DNA from: Gordionus sp. m RMFG-2023
Taxonomy: Eukaryota; Nematomorpha; Gordioida; Chordodea; Parachordodidae
Length of the DNA: 64,000 bases
Assembly (NCBI RefSeq): GCF_954871325.1
Contig: NC_088777.1
Location: 36,371,366 to 36,435,365, forward strand
Direction: 5' to 3'
The notes below the pieces were generated by a model. The model searched no databases. It worked only from the letters and a program-made list of their open reading frames with translations, and was not told the DNA's origin. The position numbers were made by a program, and so were the translations under genes. Shown here one piece after another: positions 1 to 12,000 of this stretch. How positions within the stretch are numbered: the first letter of the stretch is position 1; each line of letters starts with the position of its first letter.

Positions 1-741
1 ATTCTCCTCATTATATATCGCTGTTAAATTATCCCAGCATTTAAGGATAATTTATAATATAGTTGCATAATTTATTTTAAAAATTTTATAACACATTTAA
101 TCATAAAAGGGATTATGTTCCATTATTTTATAATATGTATTATAAAAATAAATTTTTACACATATTATCAATCATTGAATAGATTTATTATTATTTTTTA
201 TAGAAATTAAGTAAAAATTAGTTTATATGAATGGTTTATATAAAAAAAATATGTATATAAGGCGAATAAATCTCTTAAATATATTTTGTTTAATTACTTT
301 ACAAAACTTCATTGGATTAGAGAAAGGGATTTACTTATAAGTGCATCTAAAAAATATATATAGTCATAGAGAATTTGCAGACGTGAATGGCTTCACCAGT
401 GACTTATACACCTCTCCCCTTAGCCAATGAAGATTATATTTCCCTTATTCTTATACCCCCTATCCCTATAAAAATTAGGAAAGGGGGAAATTAAAATCAA
501 AATTAGGAAAAAATGGAAATTCACGTCAAAATTACCACTCCATCAATTTTATTTAAACGATAGCTTCGTCATAACTACTCATTCTCTCTAATTTCAAAGA
601 TGATCGCGCTTATGCCCCTCTCCCCCTAAGTAGAAGTCTTTGGGATTAATCTATAATTACGATTAGCCTTTTTTGAAATTAATTAGTTTAAATTTTAAAA
701 TATTTATAGCTTTATATTCAATGTTTGTATTTCAGGAACAT

Positions 742-948
742 GGTTTTAAATGGCTCAATTATGGATTTTAAATTAAATAAAGATTTTGGACAAAATAATA
801 TTACATATGCCTCATTTTGCTAACAGATGTCCAAATCTTTCTACCATCTTATGAGCGAAATTTCCAAGTTTGCATAGTATCTTTTTTTGGTTAAAATCTT
901 GGGTTAGCAGTTTTTAAAAATCGGCTAAATCGACCCGTTTAACAACAC
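742..948. repeat. Palindromic TA-type MITE, copy 1
   Basis: One of five decayed copies of a short non-autonomous element with long terminal inverted repeats. The left end reads about GGTTTTAAATGGCTCAATT and the right end is the inverse, with ATCGGCTAAATCGACCCGTT near the end. The centre carries the shared ATGAGCGAAAT/TTGCATA motifs. The best copies (9596-9792 and 42222-42440) are flanked by TA, so the family is Tc1/mariner-like by inference. No coding capacity. Confidence 0.6.
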
Positions 949-2348
949 CATCAGGGACATCTAGATCTTTATTAACTTTAGGTATCTATAAAAATTCCCA
1001 ACTCAATGAGGCTTTAATATAAGGGGGAGTTGAAGGATAAAGAATTCCTCCTATTTTATCATTAGATAGTACATTATAGTAAAATGTTATATTTATATAT
1101 ATATGACAATTTATTATTTTGCATACTCTATATTTAATTTTATATAATTTTTTAAGAAATTAAGACAAAGGTCAGATTTTGAAATATTTATTTTTCCTTA
1201 AACATAAAATACATAATAATGGATAAGATTTGACATACATGCAATAGTTTTTTTATATTAGATCTTTGAAAACAATACAGATGTTGGTCACTGAGATATC
1301 TTGCGAATATATATTTACAAAATTGAATTTATTGTAAGGTTAAAATATACGCCGCACAATGCTAAGGTTCTCTAGATTAAACTAAAAGACATAAAGTCTT
1401 TATTATCACATAAGGAAATTATTTAACCACCATCAAATTCTTGAATCGCATTTCATGTATGGAAAATATTTAATTGAAACATTTTAAGAATCATATCAGA
1501 ATAATAAAATAGAAAAATTATAAATTTAGAATCATTTGTAAAATGCATAGGAATTATATTTGTTGGATCAATCAGGAATTAAAATATCAACATACACCCT
1601 TTTTGTGCAATTTTAATCCGTATCTAAACTTCTCTCCTCACATTCAGTTGGTCCTTGCTATATGTGAATCATGGATTGGTAGGCTGTGTCTCTGGATGAC
1701 ATAACTTCTACCTTTCTAGTTTTTCTGTCTTCTACTGAAGGATTCAATATGAATTTTACATTTTTAGGAATAGATTACACGCATGGCGTTAGATATAAAA
1801 AATATAAAAATTTACAAAAACCGTTTTGCCTTCTACCTTTAGTTTTTCGATTCTCGGCATGTTAAAAGTTAAAAAAAACCTATTAAAAAAGTATTTCACC
1901 CATGTGGCAAAGATATTATTTTATAATATTTAAAATGATAAGACATATTCTCGAAAAAGATAAAAAACCGATTTATCTCATTTTAATAATTATGAATTAC
2001 ACTCATTATACACCGTTATCTTAGCTATGTAATTTAATTTTAAAATATTAATATCTAAATATAGTTAGTGAAAGTAATTAAATTCTCTATATATTCAAGA
2101 AAGATGACATAAAATAAAGAAAATTTAAAAATATAAGTGGAAAATAATAGATGAATGAAAAAATAATAAATAAAATGACAAAAAATAAAGAAGATTAAGA
2201 AGGAAAGGTATACAACTATTAAAAATTATAAAAAAGTTAAAAAAATATAAGAAAGAGGACAAAAATAGATTAAAATAACATTTATAATTCTTAAAGGATT
2301 TATATTTTCTGTAAATCAAAATCAAACTCGCGAAAAATGGTTTTAAAA

Positions 2349-2462
2349 CATACTGCCCGGCCCGGATATTTTTTTTAAAAAATTTTTAGGCCTGTCCCGG
2401 GTGTATTTTTTTAAAAAAAATACTACCCCACTCGGGCTTAGGGCTGGGCCTACAGGTATCTG
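2349..2462. repeat. Fragment of the CAGAGACCTGCAG hAT family
   Basis: A short G+C-rich island in A+T-rich DNA. The right end (complement CAGATACCTGTAGGCCCAGC) matches the terminal repeat of the 17905-19681 hAT element, and both sides have CCCGGCCCGG-type subterminal repeats separated by A/T runs. A target-site duplication is not evident, so the left limit is approximate. Confidence 0.5.
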
Positions 2463-4204
2463 ATATTTATTAACTCACCATATGAACACTTATTATAGTT
2501 GTTGATATATTAAAAATATTGAACATAATGCTTTATATCGCATTATTTTTACTATAAACAAATAGTTATTTTAGAACAAAAAAAGAGAGTCATAGTAATT
2601 TTTAACGTATTTATTTGAGCTTAAATCCAGCTAAATTAAAATAATTTAAAACTAGAAATGAAAAATATTAAAATAAATACCTAAAAATTAATTTTTTAAT
2701 TATTTTCAAAAAATTGTTTAAATTCAAACAATAAAGTAGAATTATTCATTTTAAAATAAAACTTTTAATATTTTGATTGAACCTCCCTATAAGTATGGAA
2801 CTATCCTTTTTTTTTTTGTTTAAACCTTTTTAACATTTGATCTGACCTCTTCCTTTCTTGTTCCAATCAATTCTTTTTTTGACTTGACTTTCCCCGTTTT
2901 GATCAAACGTTAATCTTTTTTAATCGAATCTTTATCTTTTTACTTTTTGATTGAAACATTTTCTTTTTTTGTTGGTCCTCTATAAAAATTATTCGAAATT
3001 TGATTTATGTATTCTCTAAATTTTTTATAGTACAAAAATAAGTAAGATAGTGTATTATATATACTTTGTTTCATTTTAAATTCCTACCAATAGTGGAGTG
3101 GCAACTCTTGAGTACCCCCAGTTTACCTCTCTAATTTCTAAAAATCCCTCATTCTTCTTATTTATTATCATGTTATAATTATAATATATTTTACAATATT
3201 TTTGTTCGAAATAATTGACATACAATAATAATTACAATATTTTTTTAAAAAGCATTCTTTTATTTGTGTTTTTTCTCAATTCACAAAATATAAGGGAAAG
3301 AAAAACATAATTGGCTTTGGCAATTTTACGAAATTTAAGAGAGCATTTTATAGATGATTTCTCATTTCTTTTCTTGTTTCTTTCTGATTAATCTAAATTA
3401 ATTTATAATATTTAAAAATAATATTTAAAAAAATCGAACCTATATTTTCGCCGATTATTCTTTATAAAAATTCTGGTTTAATAAATTTTATTTTGCTTTT
3501 AACAAACTATTTTTAAAACTTCTGTCCAAAGGACGCACTCATTTCTTTTCAAAAAGCTTCCCTAGGCTGAACAAACGTTCCACCGGAGAACTTGGTGTAA
3601 GGACAATATTATATTTATTAAAATGTAATAATTTAATCTTTTTTAAATTAATTCAGGTGATGGCCCAGATATATCTTTTAAATTTCACAAAGGTGGCATT
3701 TTGATATGGTAATGTTATATGATATCTTATAATCATTCTCTAAATGAAGATTTTGCTGCCTCTTCGGTTGCTACTAAGTTTAATGTATGACAAAAACATC
3801 TTCAGTGCATGTGGAGGTAGTCAAACATTTTAATTATTCATAAAAAGTTAGTTTCAATGAATAATTCTATAAATCGTCGGCCTAGAAGAGTGCTCCACTT
3901 GCGCAAATGTTTAAAATGAGAAAATCAACATTAAAGTTTATAATCAAATAGAGAAAAAACTTATTGATAAATTTAATTAAAAATAATTTAATTATAAATT
4001 TCAGAGATAATTTATCATATTGTTAATTAATTATAGCCTAAAAAATTTTAGGTCAAAAAATTTAAATATAAAATTTATCTGATAAAATCAAAATGCAAGT
4101 GAAGCAAATATAACACTTAATGATTCTTTTTTGATGTTCAAAATGCTCCATTTACATTTTTTTAATTAGAATTTAATAAATATATTCAAAATAATAACTT
4201 CAAA

Positions 4205-4680
4205 TCAGAAATTAACACTATATCTTAATTTTTTCCAATTTATTAGTGTAATAATGATCTTTAACAAAAATTCATGATAATTCACCATATTTTTTAGAAT
4301 ATAGATCATAAAGTATTTTATAATTGAGACTTCCCTAATACTTCCTTGAAGTGAAGAATCTTTTTGCCTATAATGTGAATAGACTCTTGGAATAGTGTTT
4401 ATGTGATCAATGATGAAATCTTTATCTCCATCAGAAATAACATTTTTAGTATTTTTACCTTTTCTAGGAGATAAATCAGTTCCAGTATTTTGGCATAAAT
4501 TTTTAAAGAAATAAATAATATGTTTATTACTTATATCAAGTGTTGAAAGAAAAATTATCTGCAAACTCTAACTTTAACATTCTCCACTTCAAAAAATATA
4601 AGTATGAATTGGTTTTACAATTTAAAAAATCTTTTTCCCTTTTCTTACATGGAATCCTAAATAAATTTTCTATAGAAAGA
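4205..4680 (-). pseudogene. Decayed transposase-like gene fragment
   Basis: Read leftwards from about 4680 to 4205, the sequence contains FLSTLDISNKH, then SPRKGKNTKNVISDGDKDF, then IIDHINTIPRVYSHYRQK. From memory this series (x-FLNTLxIS, RGKH-like, I-I-x-H-I-N-S-x-P-R-x-x-S-H-Y) is typical of an uncharacterised, transposon-associated protein family common in invertebrate genomes. Downstream, after a frame change near residue 66, the other frame gives LYDLYSKKYGE and FVKDHYYTNKL, which fits the next conserved block of that family and contains stop codons. Upstream, KVRVCR followed by a stop and FF is also out of frame. So at least two frameshifts and several stops are present; it is a dead fragment. 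Family membership is inference from motif memory. Confidence 0.45.
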
Positions 4681-5564
4681 TCTCTTAGCTTCATCAGCTA
4701 AGCTCCAAAAAATTACATAAATAATTTTATTCTGATCTTCATTGACTTTTTTATGACATTAAAATATACACTTAATCCTTGCTCTTTTCAAATCAACTTT
4801 AATATTGATACAGGTCTCCCACTTTCCCTTAGTCTTTTTCTTTCATTTGCTTTGCTTCAAGAAGTGAAGGGCTAGGTAAAGTAAAAATAATAAGATTCCT
4901 TAATTCAATTTTTATATCTATATTTAATGAGCAAGTAATGCTTAATCATGCATATGAAGCAAAAATAACATCGTTATATGCAAATAGCGCGATATTGACA
5001 GAGTTGTAACTTTGGCAAAAATTAATATTTTTTTAATCTAGTTTTTATTTTTATGTATATTGGGAATAAATAAGTTATTATCTACTTCTAACTCAAAAAT
5101 TTTGAAATAGTGGAGCACTTAATATTTTAGTGCGACAAATTATTAAGCTCTTCGATACTGAAATATAACTTTTTTAAAAGGCATTACATTCAACATTAAT
5201 TTTGAATGTTCTACAACCTTCGCTATGTAAAATCCAAAATATTTTCCGAAGCTTGACAATAACGAGTCAGAATATTCTACTGTGTAATGGCGTAGCCACT
5301 TCCCCATCCTTTCGGGGAAATTTGCCTTTTCTCGTAAATTCCATATTAAGCTAATGGAAAAAAATTTCCCACTACACATCCCCACCCCATCTTCTAAAAA
5401 ATGTATACAATTAAACAGGAATTTGATATAAAAATAAGTAAAAGTTAATAAATTTTTTAAAATAATGGTTATAATTATAAAACTTTTAGAGAAGAGGTGA
5501 TATACCAAAATTATTTTATAAAATTATAACATAGACAGAAACTATTACAAGTGTACCTAAAGTA

Positions 5565-5719
5565 AGATTGTTAAAAAACCCATTCGTTTAAAAGCGACCC
5601 AATTAAGATTTTAGCCAAATTTATATTATGTAAGCCTGGAGATTTACCTATTTACCAAATATCAAGGCATACATAATATTTTTTTGGCTAAAATCTTAAT
5701 TAGGCTCTTTAACTACCCT
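5565..5719. repeat. Palindromic TA-type MITE, copy 2
   Basis: A shortened copy of the same family as 42222-42440. The left arm has GATTGTTAAAAAACC and CAATTAAGATTTTAGCC; the right arm carries the inverse GGCTAAAATCTTAATTAGG and ends in TTTAACTAC. The loop has the shared AAGCCTGGAGATTT motif. Strongly diverged; no coding capacity. Confidence 0.5.
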
Positions 5720-7785
5720 AACTTAAAGACCTCTAGTAAAATTTATGGAACAAAAATCAATAATAATGCCCACCGCCTAGCAAAATCACGGTACTATAAT
5801 TATTTATCTGTCTGATTAGTTATAAATATTAAATATGGAAAGGCGTTCATACATAATCAGACATTCAATCAAAAATTTTAATTATAGGTTTCATTGCAAA
5901 TGAATTTATTATAATATATTAAAAATAAAATTAATTATTGAATATATTTATAATGATATATATATATAAATAAATAGTTACTTTGGGCAATTATATTCCA
6001 AAAAATATAACTAGTTACAGTTACTAGTAACAAATTCGAATGTAACTAGATTTATTTTTTTTGCAAAAATTACCAATATAGTTACAAGTAACCAGTTACT
6101 TTAACAACGCTACTTTTTCATATCAAATATATAAAAAAAACATTTAATCTTCTCTTTTTTAAAAATGAAATTTCAAAAATAAATAAATATGATACTCTTC
6201 TAGCTTACTTGTGGATTGAAAGATCGAATATGTAGACTTAGGCATATCACAAATGCTATCATGTAAATAATATATCCCAATAACATGAAGAAGAAATATT
6301 CTTTTATATCTTTGTATAATCAAATATTATTTGTTTATTTTATAATATTCCTAATTATAAAATTCCTTAAAATATTATTCAAGTGTTAATTGCCTCTAAA
6401 TGCTATTACTCTAATTATAATATTATTTAGAAACGTATTTGTCTCTTAATATTCAAATTATTTTTATATTTGTTGATATCAACATTATAAAAGTTTTATA
6501 TATACTTACTTAAAAGCCTGTGTCTAAAGCATCAAAATATTAAAGTTTAAAACATTATATAAAAATATGTGAGAAACAGTTATTTATAATAGAAAATAAA
6601 ATGATAGCCTTTTTAAAATTTAATTTTAACTTTCGTGTTCCTTAAGTTTTAAAACTATGTCTTTATTATACAGTTTTTTTCTGTAAATTATGAAATTATA
6701 TTATATATGTAAATAAATTATTAAAATACTAAAAAAAACCTAATAAATCGTTTAAAAAAATTTATTATTTTAAATTATTCACCGAATCCTATTATTACAA
6801 TATTTAATATATAAATCTTCTTAAATTAATTAATATAAAATTGTTCATTTTTTAAAAAAGATATATTTGCTATTTTTTGATTTTTAAATGCTTTATTTAG
6901 TTTTTACATATATTTATATATTTTTATATTAGGTTTTTTAGGTTAAAAAGGCACTAAGAATAAGACTAAAAACGGAATAAAATAAGTGCACCAAAGTAAA
7001 TTTAAAAATAATTTGTTTTTAGTTTTAAAAGATATTCAAAATTTAAATTGAATTTAAAAAATGATCCATAAATAGGTTTAATAATTACAAATTAGTTAAA
7101 AATGTTCACAAACGTTGTTAAAATTATCATTAAAGTGATTAAAATAACCTAAAAATTAAAAAAGATCAATAAATGATTCAAAATAATTTAAAAATTGATT
7201 AAAAGTGATCAAATTTGGTTAGAATCAGTAAAAATTTGTCCTTTTTTTAAAATAAAATTGACGCTTTTGCCATTAAATAATACTTCTTTAGACGAAAGGG
7301 ATATAGGCAAAATGTTTTAGGCAAAATGGGGAGAAATGTATATAAAATTCTAATTCTCAATACTTGATAATTATTTCATATGCGAGGAAATATATCTAAA
7401 GTTTTTCATAATTATTACCTTCTTGAATCACCAATGCCGGTTTAACTATATGATATTTTTTTTTAAAATAAATTACAAAAATGATACAATATAGTTAAAT
7501 TATTCAATTTCTCTAATAATTCTGATGAAAAATTGCGAATGGAAAACGAATATCTTAATCTTGTATTTGTATTTTTGGAGACATAATTAAACGTTAAACA
7601 AATTGTGAGTAATAGCCTAGAGATAGAGAAATGCCGCATTTTGGGGGAAAAGCAAACAAAAAAACAAAGGTTATTTTTCTCTTTATTTTTTACTTTCTTC
7701 AATTTTTTTTAATGCTATTAATTTTTATAGGAAATATAATCTACCAATATTTATTGCAATTTCAATATCACAAACATCTTTAAAT

Positions 7786-7847
7786 TAGTTATCTGCACCG
7801 GGCCTAATTTTTCAAGCCCGGCCCGGGCCTACTTTTGCAGATCTCTA
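7786..7847. mobile_element. 62-bp hAT miniature with perfect 8-bp duplication
   Basis: The 62-bp segment starts TAGTTATCTGCACCGGGCC and ends GGCCTACTTTTGCAGATCTCTA. Its inverted ends match the CAGAGACCTGCAGGCCCGG terminal repeat of the 17905-19681 hAT element with a few changes. It is flanked on both sides by the identical octamer CTTTAAAT (7778-7785 and 7848-7855), the 8-bp target duplication expected of hAT. The interior is little more than the two ends joined, so it must have been moved by a transposase supplied elsewhere. Confidence 0.75.
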
Positions 7848-8875
7848 CTTTAAATATAATCCATAAATATTTTGTTGAAATTCATTATCACAATCCAACT
7901 CGATCATTAAATTGAGTTTATTAAAAAAAAATATTAACCATTTTATTCGGGGTCCTGGGACTGGAGGGTTTAAATAATGTGTAAAAATAAATGTAATATG
8001 TTCTTTTTGGAAATTCATTTATTAACCACTATCTGATCTTTAAAAAAGGTAATTTTTCCCTTAACTTAGATCAGATTGATTAAGAACATAAAAATTAAAT
8101 ATTCTCTTATTAATTTTTGGCAACCCTTCTTACTGCATATTATGATTTGAAATAACCTTCTAATTTGGTAAGAAAATTTCTCAATAATGTTGAGGTAAAT
8201 AATTCGATAATTCTCAAATATGTTTCTTATCTAGAAGTTAAAAACCTAAATTTTGTGTTAGCATCCAGAAAATAGAATCGAATATTCGAATTGTAAACAC
8301 GAATAACGAATAATTTAATTTTTTTTATAAAAACTAATTTTTTAAGATATTTTATAAATTTAAAAAAGCTATTCTTTTGGGCACAAAGTTTTCCTAATTG
8401 TATCTTCTTTTGGAGACATGCGATTTTTTGTAATCATCTTATTTATTTCCTATAAAAATTGACAATACAAAAGATGTAGAGAGACCTTATTATTTCATCT
8501 ACTTCTGATTATTGCATATTATTACAATTTATATTTGTCTTAATTTAGTTTCGAAAAATGTTAAACAAAAATTACTATCACAATAAAAAAAATGATATTG
8601 CAAGTGCCAGAAAATATTAAATATTTGATTACAATAGCTTTAGTTTAACAAAATATTAATAATAAATATTTGCAAATTCTAAAATTAACGAATTTTCTAT
8701 CGTATTCGTATTCTTGAAAATTTTGATAAAAATCGAATGGAATATCATATAGTTTTCGATAGGCCAAGTTTGTGTAAATTTTGAACAAATAATATTATAT
8801 TATGATGCTCACCGAAAACACTTAATAGAGTAGATTTTACAAAATCATTTTCTACCATATAAAAGTTATATATAT

Positions 8876-9020
8876 TTAATTTAGTAAGAAGGAAAAACCT
8901 TTCAAACTAATGATTCCTAATTTTTCGTTATTTCGACCATTCCAACACGAAAATTCTCCAGTATCTCCAAGGTTGAGAGGTCTGAGGGTCAAAACAAAGT
9001 ATTGATCGATGTCTATGTAT
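8876..9020 (-). CDS. FAM187-like: exon with end of second Ig domain
   Basis: Acceptor ATATCAAG at 9021 onward. The incoming codon AG|A completes Arg and the frame reads YIDIDQYFVLTLRPLN, then LGDTGEFSCWNGRNN, a classical Ig F strand (D-x-G-x-x-x-C) followed by Trp as in FAM187 family members. The frame stays open to a TAA at 8876-8878. The real exon may end earlier at a donor such as AATG|GTCGAA, so the left limit is an outer bound. A membrane anchor is expected after this but not found. Confidence 0.65.
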
Positions 9021-12000
9021 CTTGATATTATATATGATAAATAAAACTACTAGTGTACGATATATTCCTTCCTTCCTTCCTTCCTTCCTTCCTTCCTTCC
9101 TTCCTTCCTTCCTTCCTTCCTTCCTTCCTTCCTTCCTTCCTTCCTTCCTTCCTTCCTTCCTTCCTTCCTTCCTTCCTTCCTTCCTTCCTTCCTTCCTTCC
9201 TTCCTTCCTTCCTTCCTTCCTTCCTTCCTTCCTTCCTTCCTTCCTTCCTTCTTCCTTTCTTCCTTCCTTCCTTCTCTCCCTCCCTCCCTCCCTCCCTCCT
9301 TTCCTCTCCGCACCTTAATTTTGCTTCATTGATTGCGTCACTTGAAGTATCATCAAACGATATAGGCGAATGTCGAATTACATGAGTGCCATTCTGCCAT
9401 CTAATAGCAAAGGTTTCCTCAAATGTTTCTTCTTCCATCTTTCTTTTAGTTTCAGATAACCTATATATAAAAAAGAAAATAGTAAATATATAGAACTATA
9501 CTAATAACATCAGTCATTTGGCTAATTTTAAGTGATTACCAATTTTATCAGGAGTAACAAATTTAATAATTTTTAGAGATCCTTATCCTGTGTTAGTGTG
9601 TTAAACGACTCGATTTAAGCCTATTTTTAAATTGGTTAACTTAATGTTGTTTTAGCCAGGATCTCGCTAATAGATTTTTAAACTTTTGCGCCATCCATAA
9701 GCAAAATCATCAGGCTTGCATAATATTTTTCGTATAAAATATTGAGTTAGACGTTTTTAAAAATCGGCTCCAATTGAGTCGTTTAACAACATTACCCTGT
9801 GAAGGTAGAGTGTTTAATTTACGAGAGTCTCACACTTGGTGTGCACAAAATTTAAGCCATGATTTATTTATACAATATATTTTTTAAGCATTCTATTGAT
9901 ACCTATTATCTTTATCGACGTTTAATAAAAAAAACAACAAACTGTAACCATATAGGGAAACCACGTTTGGGCGGCCATTTTATAGATGTATCATGTATCT
10001 TCATTGTAAATAAAATTTCTCAATGTCTAAAAAAAATATCTGTACCCTGGACAATATAAATCAATTGAATCTCCTTCTTCCGCTTCAATTTTGAAAGATG
10101 GAATTCCTCGTCCTATAAATTAATTTTATATACTAGTTAATATTTTTTAAAAAAATGAATATATTAATGAAAAGCTAACAACATAAATTTAAAACTCTGA
10201 AAAAAGTTTAATTGTTTATCTTTACTAGAAGCATTTTTAACTATTCAAATTTTAAGAGTCTAATGAGTTGCCACTTTTTTTTTACAAAACAGCTGGCTAG
10301 AAAAAATCAGTGCCATTAAAATATAAACATTAAATTTATCATTAAAGATTTGAACAGGATGTTTAAAGGGATGCGATAATATATATATAGGATTGGAAGA
10401 ATACTCTTTTTTTTGTTATTAAATTTGATTCCATAAAGATTATTAACTACTACAAGTAAATCTCTAACCATAATTTTTTTGGTTTTAGAAAATTAGGTAT
10501 AATGAGTTTTAATCTCGCTTAGATCTATCCAAATAATCCATTGAAGATTTAATAAATAATATGCAAAACTTTTTTGCATATCAACGTTAACGTAAGACTC
10601 AATCTTCAAGAAACTCGTCTTGGAGGCACTCCCATCTATGGTTTCCTCTTGTATATCTATATCTTGTTCTTCAATATTTTCCGTTGCTTTTTTCCCTTTT
10701 GGTTCTTTTTGCTTGGACATATATTTTTTGAGATCTTTTTTTTATTAAATATATTTAAAAAATATATAAGTTCTTTAAAAATAAACAAATTTTTAATGAT
10801 GTGAAATAAAAATGAAGTAAAAGGGTGAAGGTGAAAATAAAATACATTATATTTATCCATCTAAGGACGTATTTTATTAACGATAAATTAAATGCTGTGC
10901 TAATAACTCATTACGGGAGTAATTACTATCCATGATGAGGCCCATTAATAAATTTTTAAAAATTAGGGCATAAACTTCCAAGAACATAACCTTCTCTAAT
11001 AATTTAACTTTTTGTAAAATTTAAACCTAGATCTAAAGCTTACATCTCAATCTCAAACCCATCTAAAGCTTACATCTCAATCTCAAACCCAAAGCATAGA
11101 GCTTGAAATAACAAACATATTAATATTTATGTGTTATATCAGCTACAAATGATGGTATATTTATTTTTTATAAAATTTTGCCCTAGTAAAATATCATTTC
11201 TACTTGAAATTTATAATTTCAAACTTGTAAAGTGTTGTGACTCAACGCAATAATTACATACTTGCTTTTTCAATTTTTCACAGGGATTTTTTGATCATAG
11301 CTACGATATTATATTATTTATTCCTAGCCTCTTTTGATGAGGGACTTTACATTTTAAAAAACGTAAATTATGGTTGTATTTTACTATAATATTTAAAAAA
11401 TAAGAACTTGTCCAATTCCAGTGGGCATGAAAATATCACCATTAATTAGCCAGAAAAATTTTATATATAATTTTAATTGCAAAAAGCACAAAATTATTAA
11501 CATATTCGAGATATATCTCCTTAAAAAATGGGGCCCGAATATATAATTATAAAAATAATTTTTTTTCGGGCTCTTTTTAAACGGTTCTAACTTCATTAGA
11601 TCAATTTATAAATTTATACATATATAATTCATTTAAAATGACGGTAGGCACCTTAACTGTGATATAAATAGATAGAGATTAGAACACTAAAATAATCAAT
11701 CTTGATATATTGAATTATTAAATTTAATAATAATAATAAAATATAATCTTTTTTATTTTATAAATGAATTTTTACATCTATTAGGTTCAAGCGTCGTAAG
11801 CTGGCAAATCTCTATGCAATTTTCGATCTTGATTTCATTGGGTCTCTTTCTTGCATTATCAAAAGTACCTTTATTTTATTTTTTAATATATAATTATTAT
11901 ATTATTAATAATAAGTAAAAGATAGTATTTTAATCCATATTTTGGAACTGAAACATGAACCCTTTTAAAATTTCCTGAAAACTGAATAGGAACCTGTTCT

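Larger units (their letters stand above)
1..4204. other. A+T-rich non-coding stretch
   Basis: No reading frame with protein-like composition is visible on either strand; the open frames present are low-complexity Phe/Leu/Lys/Asn translations of A+T-rich DNA. The stretch contains one palindromic MITE (about 742-948) and one fragment of the G+C-rich-ended hAT family (about 2349-2462), listed separately. Otherwise I see nothing in it. Confidence 0.6.
4681..8875. other. A+T-rich non-coding stretch
   Basis: Apart from one palindromic MITE (about 5565-5719) and a 62-bp hAT miniature (7786-7847), I see only A+T-rich DNA with no credible exon. A frame at 5143-5508 (-) of about 120 codons has no recognisable domain and was not called. 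If the FAM187-like gene has further 3' exons, such as a membrane anchor, they would lie here, but none could be identified. Confidence 0.5.

Noticed and set aside
2125-2325. A 66-codon Phe/Leu/Ser/Tyr-rich frame on the minus strand.
   Set aside because: Typical of A+T-rich noise; it would be a hydrophobic peptide without context, splice signals or homology.
5990-6115. A repeat with several GTTAC / GTAAC motifs resembling the flanks of the 57287-58758 hAT.
   Set aside because: Ends are not inverse of each other and no duplication was found, so limits cannot be supported; mentioned only in findings.
9022-9438. Overlapping open frames of 87-136 codons on both strands (Pro-Ser-Phe-Leu or Lys-Glu-Gly-Arg repeats).
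   Set aside because: They are translations of the TTCC/GGAA microsatellite. Only the part 9314-9460 on the minus strand is treated as exon, because its phase and motifs fit the neighbouring exons.
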